From Gammaproteobacteria bacterium (lineage in GTDB: Bacteria; Pseudomonadota; Gammaproteobacteria; Arenicellales; Poriferihabitantaceae): a DNA stretch of 64,000 nt. Shown here one piece after another: positions 8,928-17,029 of this stretch; position 1 is the first letter of the stretch, and each line of letters starts with the position of its first letter. The stretch lies in the NCBI GenBank assembly GCA_030432755.1, contig JAUILZ010000010.1, positions 1-64,000 of the forward strand, written 5' to 3'. A model generated the notes under the pieces. That model was not told the origin of the DNA, did not search any database, and saw only the letters and a program-made list of their open reading frames with translations. The position numbers and the translations under genes were made by a program.

Positions 8928-10152
8928 TGTTTCCGTACTCGAAGTGATGTTATACGGTGAACCGATCGGCACACTAACGCATATCGGCGGTGAGCGTTCG
9001 ATCTTTGCCTTCACCGAGGGTTACATTAACGAGAAAAACCGGCCTACACTCGGATTGGGTTTCAAGGACCAGTACGGCGAGTTGATAACGGCATTCCGCC
9101 CGTACAGCATCAGGCTCATGCCCTTCTTCTCAAACCTGTTGCCCGAAGGGCGGATGCGTACCTATCTGGCCGAGCGCGCCGGTGTGCATCCCGAACGCGA
9201 GTTTTTCCTGATATGGGCGCTTGGCAGCGATCTTCCAGGGGCAATAACCATCAGGCCCGCTGATGGTGAATCATGGCCTCCTTCCGTGGTTGATGATGGC
9301 GCCAGCGGCCATGATACCGGGAGAGCGCGTGGAGGAAAGCCCCTGCGATTTTCTCTTGCTGGTGTTCAGCTCAAGTTCTCAGCCCTCGAAGAGACCCGGC
9401 GGGGGTTAACCATTCCCGCCGAAGGTGTCGGAGGTTCCTGGATCGTCAAATTGCCATCGCGTGAGTTCGCCGGTGTCCCTGAAAACGAATATGCGATGAT
9501 GACGTTGGCGCGCCTCATCGGCATGGACGTACCGGCGATACGTCTCGTTGATGTTCACGACATTGGCAACCTCCCTCCCGGCCTTGACAATCTTAAAGGG
9601 CAGAAAGCCTACGCGATCGAGCGGTTTGACCGGCTATCGGACGGTACGGCCATCCATACCGAAGATTTTGCCCAGGTATTCGGAGTCTATCCTGACAACA
9701 AGTACGAAAAGGCGAGTATGCGCAGTATTGCGCGCGTCCTTGCCGCAGAGACTGGCGAGGCCGATATTGCCGAATTTATTCGGCGACTGACTTTCAGCAT
9801 GCTCATCGGTAATGCCGATATGCACTTAAAGAACTGGTCATTGATCTATCCTGACCGTCGGCATGCAGCGCTCGCACCTGCCTATGATTTCGTCTCGACA
9901 ATACCGTATATCGTCGATGACAAGGCCGCGCTAAAGGTCAGCCGCTCAAAAGCGTTTGCCGATTTCTCGGAAGACGAGCTGTCCCATCTCGCGGCCAAAG
10001 CCATGCTTCCGGAAAAGCTTGCTCTAGATACCGCACGGGAAACAGTCGCTTCCTTCCATGAACATTGGCATACCGAAAAAAAGAACCTTCCTCTTCACGC
10101 CGATGTGATCACCGCTATCGACAAGCACGTCAAGACGATACCGCTCGCTTAA
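8905..10152 (+). CDS. hipA: HipA-family serine/threonine kinase toxin
   Basis: HipA kinases phosphorylate translation factors such as glutamyl-tRNA synthetase and cause growth arrest. The 415-residue protein has the HipA N-terminal domain (residues about 8-110), a FSLAGVQLKFS segment at about 150, and the kinase catalytic loop in the conserved form IGNADMHLKNWSLIY, whose Asp is the presumed base. A LAPAYDFVST segment holds the metal-binding Asp. Key residues look intact. Possible starts are ATG 8905, 8911, 8914 and 8920; the last has GAGG upstream and begins MADVSVLEV. It overlaps hipB. Confidence 0.9.
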   Translation: MRMMAMADVSVLEVMLYGEPIGTLTHIGGERSIFAFTEGYINEKNRPTLGLGFKDQYGELITAFRPYSIRLMPFFSNLLPEGRMRTYLAERAGVHPEREFFLIWALGSDLPGAITIRPADGESWPPSVVDDGASGHDTGRARGGKPLRFSLAGVQLKFSALEETRRGLTIPAEGVGGSWIVKLPSREFAGVPENEYAMMTLARLIGMDVPAIRLVDVHDIGNLPPGLDNLKGQKAYAIERFDRLSDGTAIHTEDFAQVFGVYPDNKYEKASMRSIARVLAAETGEADIAEFIRRLTFSMLIGNADMHLKNWSLIYPDRRHAALAPAYDFVSTIPYIVDDKAALKVSRSKAFADFSEDELSHLAAKAMLPEKLALDTARETVASFHEHWHTEKKNLPLHADVITAIDKHVKTIPLA

Positions 10153-10309
10153 GTTACCCAAATAGCCGCCATGGCTTGCCCCGGCCCGAAAAGGCCCGGC
10201 AGCGCGACTGGAACGGCGAGGGCGCGTTCGTCCGGCGTAACGGCCTGGGTGAGGCTTTAAGTGACGGTCTCCCCGAAATCTATCCCGGCAGACGAGAGAA
10301 TTTCTCGCG

Positions 10310-10537
10310 TTAATCGATCGAGAGGAAACTGGCGTGATGGGCGTGGGCGGACTCGCTGGAGGTGTCGCCACGATCTAAAAACAGCCAGTACTCGAGGATC
10401 CTCCGATATTCAGAATCGCTGCCTGTCATGGCTTCCAATGCCGAGGATGCCGGGATTGAACCGGTAGAATCTGCACCGGACAGGGGGTCGATAGCCGGGG
10501 AAGCCGGTTGGAGGTTGTTCTGCTCCGATTTGTCCAT
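10310..10537 (-). CDS. Possible small hypothetical protein
   Basis: A 75-codon frame begins ATG GAC AAA TCG at 10537 and ends at 10310. The product is polar and Ser/Asp-rich with a SEYRRILEYWLFLDRGD core, a composition plausible for a real protein. AT-rich DNA precedes it, which could hold a promoter. No family is recognised. It sits in the non-coding tail of the tRNA-bounded element and may be the end of a larger, lost gene. Confidence 0.3.
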   Translation of the reverse strand: MDKSEQNNLQPASPAIDPLSGADSTGSIPASSALEAMTGSDSEYRRILEYWLFLDRGDTSSESAHAHHASFLSID

Positions 10538-10786
10538 AATGCTGCTCAACTATGGTTTTAAAATACCAAGATATTTCAGATATTTAGAAAGCTAACTTTA
10601 ATTCTACATTAATTATTCTACATTAATTTTCGTTAATAAAACCACAATTTCGACATTTTTTTGCATTTTTTTTGCATGAGTGTCTGGCGGCCATTTTCCA
10701 CCGCCAGAGCGCATATTCAGTCGATGGGTCGCCTGATTTCGCGCATGTGGGAAATGATCTGCGATACCCCATTGACTATGAGAGTT

Positions 10787-10831
10787 CTGAAAATCCCCGT
10801 GTCGGCAGTTCGATTCTGTCCCTGGCCACCA
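10787..10831. repeat. Right attachment-like repeat (partial tRNA-Phe copy)
   Basis: This 45-nt stretch is identical to 7405-7449, covering the anticodon loop through the CCA end. The 5' half of a tRNA is absent: the bases just before it (TATGAGAGTT) do not match the tRNA. It therefore is not a functional tRNA gene but the second border of an insertion. Confidence 0.85.
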
Positions 10832-10963
10832 TAAAATCAACTATTTACATCTATCCCAAATTGACAGAATTTCTGCCACGTGCTGGATATTTGTCATCTA
10901 TCTGGCAATGGTCTTCAGGCAGTGACCATCACGTGCCAGCCTTGAAGTCAGAAACGTCGACAT

Positions 10964-10991
10964 TGATCAAGTAAATACTTGATCCTATACT
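10964..10991 (+). promoter_or_regulatory. Promoter with palindromic operator ahead of the HNH gene
   Basis: TTGATC (10964-10969) and TATACT (10986-10991) are separated by 16 nt. A near-perfect 20-bp palindrome at 10965-10984 (9-bp arms GATCAAGTA/TACTTGATC around AA) fills the space between them. A dimeric repressor bound there would block the promoter. The HNH gene starts about 147 nt downstream. No obvious regulator gene adjoins. Confidence 0.45.
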
Positions 10992-11079
10992 CAGGCAAGG
11001 TTGATCGAATATCTCGGCAACCCGGGCAAGTAGATTAATTACTGCTTCCCTCCTGCCATTTGGAACACTTCAGTGGTGC

Positions 11080-11108
11080 CTTACCGTATCCCGCGTGGGA
11101 ATGGTAAG
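11080..11108 (+). other. Stem-loop in the leader of the HNH gene
   Basis: CTTACC at 11080-11085 pairs with GGTAAG at 11103-11108, and CCC (11090-11092) with GGG (11097-11099), giving a bulged hairpin 29 nt before the HNH start. There is no T-run, so it is not a typical terminator. It could influence translation or RNA stability, or be chance. Confidence 0.35.
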
Positions 11109-11137
11109 ACCCTCAACCACTAACACTGGAGTCGTTC

Positions 11138-11485
11138 ATGAAAATCTCATCAATTCAATCCGCCAGAAAGAAAGCGTTTCATATGCAGGAAGGGCGGTGC
11201 TTTTACTGTGAAATGCCCATGTGGGAAAAAGACTCTGCAGGATTCTCAGCAGAACACGGCCTGTCGATAAATCAAGTAAATCTCCTCAAATGTACCGGGG
11301 AGCACCTGGTTCCTCGGAGCGAACAAGGATCTAACTGCGGATCAAACATTGTAGCGGCCTGTCTTTACTGCAACTCAAGGCGCCATAGGGCAAAAAGTCC
11401 TAAATCGCCAACTGACTATAGGCGCCATGTTATGAGTCGAAGTCTAAGAGGAAAGTGGCATCAACTATGGCTTGTTGCTCCCTAA
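11138..11485 (+). CDS. Small HNH endonuclease-like protein
   Basis: HNH nucleases cut DNA with a ββα-metal site. The 115-residue protein shows CFYC near residue 24, then the EHLVPRSEQGSNCGSNIV segment with the catalytic-site His, then CLYCNSRR. The two CxxC pairs bracket the site and likely bind a structural zinc. No other domain is attached. ATG 11138 follows ACTGGAG. Similar small HNH proteins occur in phages, mobile elements and restriction systems; no methylase or other partner is next to it here. It lies just outside the tRNA-bounded element. Confidence 0.75.
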   Translation: MKISSIQSARKKAFHMQEGRCFYCEMPMWEKDSAGFSAEHGLSINQVNLLKCTGEHLVPRSEQGSNCGSNIVAACLYCNSRRHRAKSPKSPTDYRRHVMSRSLRGKWHQLWLVAP

Positions 11486-11671
11486 TCGGTTCATCTGTTG
11501 AATTGCAGCAAGATCTCACCCGCTTCGGGCCTGGCTTGCAGTTGATAGTTGATCCGTTTCTATATGCAGGTAGTTGGTTGATTGGGAGAACTGCAATCAT
11601 TGGCGGGTCAATATTCAATGCAAACGGTGGATCAACTTTGGATGCAATTCAACACTGGGCCGCTGGACGCA

Positions 11672-14600
11672 TCAATCAACCACCCGAACCAGAACCCGCG
11701 CTACCCCATCCCCGACGACAATCGTCTCAAAGAACGCCCCCCGAAACCGATCGCGCCCTTCCCTCGCAGGTGCTGGTATGTCGATGCCTTCAGCGCGCGC
11801 TGTATCGATCACCTGACCAGCCAACCCCTCCGCCAGACCCTCACCCGCGTAACGCAGCAGGTTCTGATCGTCAAGCGAATCCCGAATCCCGGGCAGCGCC
11901 GCGTCCAGACGCTTGCGAAACTGGTCCTCCGCGATCCACTGAATGATCGCCGGCGCGGCGACTTCGATGATCAGCGCCGCGAGTCCGGCGACGACAATCA
12001 GATTGACGATGGCACCGATGGCGAGGCTCGCGACAACCGTCACGGCAGCGCCTGCAATGGCGGCCACGCCGGCAGCGGCGAGCAGCGCCACCAGCAATCC
12101 CAGTCCTATTATGGCGGCAATCAGCCAGGCGATGTTGCGGGCCGGCGGTGCGAGTGATGTCGAAATATTGTTGGACTCGAGTGCGATCGACGATCCGGCG
12201 AGCGGCTTCATCGCGAGCGCGGCCGGCGCCGAGATCGCGCGTATGGGATCTTCCGTGCGTGTCTGCACCGTCTCGATGCGCGGATCGAACGTGCGTTCGC
12301 GCACCGGGTCCGTCCGCCGGCGGTCCCGGGTGAGGACGGATGGCGCGAACTCTCGTCCGTAACGCAACTGTCCCTCGATCGAGTCGATCTGGGCGATGCC
12401 GCCGAGGAAGCCGGTGAGTGTTGCGCTGGTGGAATCGAACGCGATCTGAATGCCGTAGTCTATGCGACCTTGTCCGCCGGTCGAACCAATGAAGCGATGC
12501 GACGCATTCATCGATGACTTCCAGTCGAGTTGCACGCTTAAACGGCGCCCGCCGCCGTCGAGCTGATAGCCGATCGTGTACTGAAAGAGATCGAGATTGA
12601 GCGCGCCGAGCTGAAACTCGTCAGTCGCAACAGAGTCGAACGGCACCCACAACGTGTTCCAGAGCGACTCGGAGGTTCTTACATTGCGCGTCACCGTCAC
12701 ACTGGTGCCGTCCGGACGCGTCGCCGTGAGGGTGACCGTTTCCGATCCGGCCGCGATGTAGGTCTCAGTCGCGCTGGGGCCGGTCGCTGTCCACGTGAAA
12801 GGGGCGAGAGTAGGAATGGCGCCGATGGGCGCCTGATTCGTGATCGACCACGCGAAAGTCGCGTCGTCCGGGCCGATCGCGCTGAAGGTGACGGGCGTTC
12901 CCGGGAAGACGGTCGCCGGCGACTGCCGAATGGTGACGGCGAACGCGTCGTCATCCGCGCTCCCGGTCTCGGCGTTGCCGGAGTTGTCGGCGAGGAACGT
13001 CTCGACCGCAGTCGTCTCGAGCGGTGTAAGCACCACGCTGGTTGCGTCGAGCGGTTCGCCATCCACCGCAACCGACCAACCCGGCGTGGTGATCGCGATG
13101 GCAAGCGGCAGCAGGTCGAGTGACGGCTGGAGTACACCGTGTAACGACCGCGGCTCATAGAAGTTCACGGCGAGTGGTCCGGCGAACAGCAACGCGAGTG
13201 CCAGGACTTCCAAACCCGAGAGCACACCGTCGTCGCCGGCAACGCCGCGCACAATCTCGGCGTACGGCGCGCGGTACGCCGGAACGCCGGTACGCGTGAG
13301 TTGGGCGGCGCTCAGATCGATCCACACCCGGTCCTCACCACCCGGACCGGAGACGATGTCCGGTGTGAACGACTTCGCGTCCCACGGTGCGGTCGAATCG
13401 GGAGGCGTAACGCGGCTGCCGTGCACGACGCGCAGTCCGGCGTCGCCCATGTCCACGTAGGCGTAGGAGCGGCTGCCGCCATCCCGCGCGACGACTACTC
13501 CGCCCCCCATCGTGTTGACATAGCGCTGGGGGCCGCGGATCCGGAAGCCGTCGATGTGATCATGCGGGCCGAGTGACGACACCGGTTCGAACTGCTCGTT
13601 CTCCGCCCGATGCGGAACGCCACCGACATCACCGATCTGTTCACGCCCGATGTCTAGCGCGGTGAATCCCTCGCGCGACACGTCGGTGCTCGGCGGGTCA
13701 AGCTGGTGGGTCAAGGTGAATGTCGTGGCGGCGAGCACACCGAACCGCCGGAGTTCGTGCGCGAGCACGATGCGATCTGACTTCTCATCGTGATTGTCGC
13801 CCAGCAGCGCCACGGTGTGCTGCGGCATCAGCGATGCCAGGCTGATCGTCGTGTCATCTCGACCGATGAGCAGCTGCGCGCCGCGTAACTCCTGCAGATG
13901 GCGTGGTACGCGATCGGGCTGGATCGCGAAGAGTTCGCCGACCGGCCAGGTGTCCTCGAACTCTCGTGCAACGATTTTGACCGCCGTGGACGTATCGAAG
14001 CGAAGCGTTCCTGAATCTTCGTCGTCATCGAAGTTCGTCCGTAGCATGCCGAGCACCAGTCGATCACCGGCCACGAGGAAGGGCTCGCGGCGCAGGATCT
14101 GCGGATGCTCCATGTGCGGCAACTGGTCATCGACACGCAGCGATTGCACGCTGGTATCAACGGTGACGCGGACCAGCGGCGCCACCATGTCTTCAAGTTG
14201 CGGGATTGGAACGGTCGGATCATTCAGTAGCAGCGCGTTGTCGGGGGTCGGCATCTCGCGGCGCGGAATCGTGATGGCACCAGGCGTGCGGCGGTGGACA
14301 ACCTCAACCAGGTGATTGTCGAAGACGGCATCGAAGTCGTAGCCGCCGAGGTCGAGCATATCGGCCTCCCACGTACCCGGATCGTCGCTCAGATCCTCCA
14401 GCATCGACTTCGAAGAGAGCAACGTGAGCTGAATGCGGCCCTGATCTGTCATCGTCTGCACGACGATGCGAAGCTGGTCGCTCGCGTAGCCGCAGCGCAC
14501 TCCGAATCCAACGCGCACCATTCGAAGCGCGTCGAGCGGCAGCGGAATCGGATCGCTGATCGGCGTCAGGTTCTGCCCGTCGAACGCCAGGCGATCAAAC

Positions 14601-14914
14601 CAGAGGGCCGTCCGCCCGTCGATGCGCCGCTTGTAGCACACGCCGAGGAGGTCACCCTCGGTGACCAGGCCGATCTGCCCGCCCCAGTTGGAGTCAATGA
14701 TGCCGCGCGGCGAACGCGGCCGACGATCGATCGCCTGCCAACGGCGATCAACCGATGCCCACGTGCCGTCTTCACGATCCACGTAGACCGTCACGTGACG
14801 TCGCTCGTGGGTCGCAACTACCGCGCGCTCCGCGTCCGAGATGTTCCATGTTGACGCATCGATCGAAATCACGTGCGTCTTGCGCTCGCGCAGAAATGGG
14901 TACTTCTCAGCCAT
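11672..14914 (-). CDS. Very large protein of unknown function with PKD-like domain and C-terminal membrane segment
   Basis: I do not recognise the family. The product is about 1080 residues from ATG 14914; an in-frame extension to 15055 lacks conserved-looking character. The N-terminal two thirds is rich in β-strand patterns with many Asp and Arg, possibly a propeller or repeated β-domains. Around residues 660-760 a stretch with FPGTPVTFSAIGPD and SETVTLTATRPDG resembles a PKD/Ig-like domain. About 150 residues before the end, two or three adjacent hydrophobic helices (LIAAIIGLGLLVALLAAAG and onward) form a membrane segment. No signal peptide is visible. The next gene, 15907, and the 1.6k-residue protein at 20836 are also uncharacterised, so a common system is possible but unproven. 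Confidence 0.7.
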   Translation of the reverse strand: MAEKYPFLRERKTHVISIDASTWNISDAERAVVATHERRHVTVYVDREDGTWASVDRRWQAIDRRPRSPRGIIDSNWGGQIGLVTEGDLLGVCYKRRIDGRTALWFDRLAFDGQNLTPISDPIPLPLDALRMVRVGFGVRCGYASDQLRIVVQTMTDQGRIQLTLLSSKSMLEDLSDDPGTWEADMLDLGGYDFDAVFDNHLVEVVHRRTPGAITIPRREMPTPDNALLLNDPTVPIPQLEDMVAPLVRVTVDTSVQSLRVDDQLPHMEHPQILRREPFLVAGDRLVLGMLRTNFDDDEDSGTLRFDTSTAVKIVAREFEDTWPVGELFAIQPDRVPRHLQELRGAQLLIGRDDTTISLASLMPQHTVALLGDNHDEKSDRIVLAHELRRFGVLAATTFTLTHQLDPPSTDVSREGFTALDIGREQIGDVGGVPHRAENEQFEPVSSLGPHDHIDGFRIRGPQRYVNTMGGGVVVARDGGSRSYAYVDMGDAGLRVVHGSRVTPPDSTAPWDAKSFTPDIVSGPGGEDRVWIDLSAAQLTRTGVPAYRAPYAEIVRGVAGDDGVLSGLEVLALALLFAGPLAVNFYEPRSLHGVLQPSLDLLPLAIAITTPGWSVAVDGEPLDATSVVLTPLETTAVETFLADNSGNAETGSADDDAFAVTIRQSPATVFPGTPVTFSAIGPDDATFAWSITNQAPIGAIPTLAPFTWTATGPSATETYIAAGSETVTLTATRPDGTSVTVTRNVRTSESLWNTLWVPFDSVATDEFQLGALNLDLFQYTIGYQLDGGGRRLSVQLDWKSSMNASHRFIGSTGGQGRIDYGIQIAFDSTSATLTGFLGGIAQIDSIEGQLRYGREFAPSVLTRDRRRTDPVRERTFDPRIETVQTRTEDPIRAISAPAALAMKPLAGSSIALESNNISTSLAPPARNIAWLIAAIIGLGLLVALLAAAGVAAIAGAAVTVVASLAIGAIVNLIVVAGLAALIIEVAAPAIIQWIAEDQFRKRLDAALPGIRDSLDDQNLLRYAGEGLAEGLAGQVIDTARAEGIDIPAPAREGRDRFRGAFFETIVVGDGVARVLVRVVD

Positions 14915-15906
14915 GGCTACATCGCCGCACAACGGTTGCTTGTGAGAGTATAGAAAGTATAGACCACCTTTTCGTTGGCTCTCAGCGGATAGTCTCGCTT
15001 GATCGACCCGGGCATCTGCCGCCAGCAGACCACTCCCGCTCGTCAAGGAGCGCACAGATTACCGCCACTGCCCGGAGTTCGCCACAATGACAGCTGCGCC
15101 CTCGCGCTTTTCCCTCCACGCTGTGTGACCCTAAGTGCAAATCATGGCGAAGGATGGGTGTAGCGGATTACTGGAGATGAGAAAGGGATTAGGCCTGTCT
15201 GCAGGTCCTGGCGGTCTACGTTTTCCAGACCGATAGTAAGGTGTATGGGATTGCTGAGCGCATCGAAGCGGCCGGAGGTGGTAGCCAGGCCCTATGGTAG
15301 AAGTCCTCGTGACTAGGCGCTACCAGTTGGTACCGGCCCAGGGTCCCGGGGTAAGTCCAGATCTTTTCAGATTTGTATGTAAAATCGGGTTGGAACCGGA
15401 AATGCCCTGTGGTGAGTTCAGACTTACCAGTCACCGAATCCGTTTCTGTGCAGCGCGCGCCGCGCCCAGTCGTCGATTTCATCGTTGAATCGGGTAGTCA
15501 GTGACTCTGAATAGCCATCGTTGCTGGCTTCCCGGTATTCTGCAGGGATGACACCATTGGCATCCAGGATCGGTTTTCCATCGCAGTCGTCGGCAAATCC
15601 TTCCGATCGTACTGCCGGTGTGTCGTGGCGCAGTTCCTTCTGTAACATTCTATTGTCTCTACGAGGTGTGTTGGGTCGGGTGCACGCCCTTCGATCCATA
15701 AGCGTTGATCAGCCAGGCAGCGAATCATCTGTGGCGCGGATGTTAGGGCCCCACCCCCGGCCAGTCTGTGAAGCAATTCACACTTTGCGCTGATATTCGC
15801 GGTTCCCACACTGCCGCGGCGTACAGTGGCACCAGAAACGCCCGATCCGCCAGGCATTTAGCGAATTCAGTATACTGTCACCGAATCAACACGACCAGTA
15901 TTCGTA
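14915..15906. other. About 1 kb with little recognisable content
   Basis: Between the large unknown gene and the lipoprotein gene no conserved gene, RNA or repeat was recognised. The only candidate is the small minus-strand frame at 15424-15648. The composition is mixed and no long high-quality reading frame crosses the stretch. It may be a scar of past rearrangement. Confidence 0.4.
15424..15648 (-). CDS. Possible small hypothetical protein
   Basis: A 74-residue frame starts at ATG 15648, about 10 nt after GTAGAG. The product is polar, acidic and soluble (for example RFNDEIDDWARRALHRNGF near the end) with no signal peptide or known motif. Its composition looks more like a real protein than a shadow frame, but no family is recognised and nothing adjacent explains it. 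Confidence 0.35.
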   Translation of the reverse strand: MLQKELRHDTPAVRSEGFADDCDGKPILDANGVIPAEYREASNDGYSESLTTRFNDEIDDWARRALHRNGFGDW

Positions 15907-17007
15907 ATGTCTGCCCGGCGACCTTCGAGCGTATATTCTCTGCTGAACAGTGGCCCTCGGATTGTGCTGCTGGGCGTTCTCCTGGCGGCCCAAGCAGGTT
16001 GCGCCACGGTAGGTCCGGATACCATACCCCGCGACCGCGTCGGATATATCAACAGCATTGGCGATTCATGGAAGGAGCAGACCCTGCTGAATGTGGTTCG
16101 GCTGCGTTATGCCGATACGCCGGTGTTTCTCGAGGTATCGCAAATCGTCAGCGGCTACACCCTGGAAAGTTCGCTGGCCGCGGGCGCCAGCCTGTCGGAC
16201 GCCGAAGACATTCTCGAATTCGGCGCTGAGGGCACATTCACCGATCGCCCTACGGTAACCTACTCCCCGTTGTCTGGTACCAATTTCGTCAAGAAATTGT
16301 TGGCGCCGATTCCGCCCAGCACCTTGCTGTTCATGATCCAGTCGGGCTGGCCTGCGGACCTGGTCATGCGTACCACTGTGCAGGCGGTGAACGGCAACCG
16401 CAACCAGTCCAGTCCGACAACAGGCGCCGGGGATGGCCGGTTCTTTGAAATCATCGAAACACTGAGACAGATCCAGTATTCGGGCGCGTTCGGAATGCGC
16501 GTCGAGGAGAAGCCGGATGAATCAGAAACCTCGGTGCTGTTCTTCTACCGGAAATCCCACGATCCGGCCTCGGCGGCCATGATCGGGAAATTCAAGGATC
16601 TGCTCGACCTTGGCGAAGGTGACCGGCGATTTCGGGTCCGATTCGGCGCCGTGCCCGAAAGTCCCGACGAGATCGCCATACTGACCCGTTCGGTGATCCA
16701 GATAATGATAGAAATCGCTGCGTATATAGAGGTGCCAGAACAGCATCTGGCCCGCAATCACGTACGTCCATCACCGATCGTGGAGTCCGATCGGGCGGCG
16801 AACGTTCCTCCGCTGATACGAATCCAAAGTGGCCCGGAGCCACCGGATGACGCCTTCGTCAGTACCCGCTACGCGGACCACTGGTTCTGGATAGAGAACG
16901 GAGAATTCGATTCGAAACGGGTTTTCACCTTCCTCAGCCTGATCCTGATGCTCTCGGAAACCGGCGAGGAAGGTCGGGTGCCAGTACTGACCATACCAGC
17001 GGGATAA
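15907..17007 (+). CDS. Conserved hypothetical lipoprotein
   Basis: The 366-residue protein has a signal peptide with a hydrophobic stretch at residues about 18-31 and a lipobox LAAQAGC, so Cys32 is the likely lipidated residue. The SWKEQTLLNVVRLRYADTPVF segment just after it matches, from memory, a set of uncharacterised lipoproteins in proteobacteria; no function is known to me. The rest is mixed α/β without catalytic motifs. It is followed after 22 nt by the TPR gene, so the two may be co-transcribed. Confidence 0.75.
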   Translation: MSARRPSSVYSLLNSGPRIVLLGVLLAAQAGCATVGPDTIPRDRVGYINSIGDSWKEQTLLNVVRLRYADTPVFLEVSQIVSGYTLESSLAAGASLSDAEDILEFGAEGTFTDRPTVTYSPLSGTNFVKKLLAPIPPSTLLFMIQSGWPADLVMRTTVQAVNGNRNQSSPTTGAGDGRFFEIIETLRQIQYSGAFGMRVEEKPDESETSVLFFYRKSHDPASAAMIGKFKDLLDLGEGDRRFRVRFGAVPESPDEIAILTRSVIQIMIEIAAYIEVPEQHLARNHVRPSPIVESDRAANVPPLIRIQSGPEPPDDAFVSTRYADHWFWIENGEFDSKRVFTFLSLILMLSETGEEGRVPVLTIPAG

Positions 17008-17029
17008 CCCATCGGAAGAGGTGCAAAGA

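Larger units (their letters stand above)
7450..10786. mobile_element. Integrated cargo element bounded by tRNA-Phe repeats; two toxin-antitoxin modules, no integrase
   Basis: The segment lies between the intact tRNA-Phe and a 45-bp copy of its 3' end. It holds a parDE pair, a hipBA pair, an uncertain short gene and AT-rich non-coding stretches (notably 8160-8320 and 10550-10680) unlike the GC-rich flanks. No recombinase, excisionase or phage gene is visible. It may be a deletion remnant of a larger island kept by its addiction modules, or a non-autonomous element moved in trans. The sequence cannot tell these apart. Confidence 0.7.

Noticed and set aside
10787-10831. Second tRNA-Phe gene
   Set aside because: Only the 3' 45 nt are present; the acceptor 5' strand and D-arm are missing.
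10613-10840. A 75-residue minus-strand frame beginning MILWWPGTESNCRHGDF
   Set aside because: This is the well-known false protein made by reading antisense to the tRNA 3' end; it covers the partial tRNA-Phe copy.
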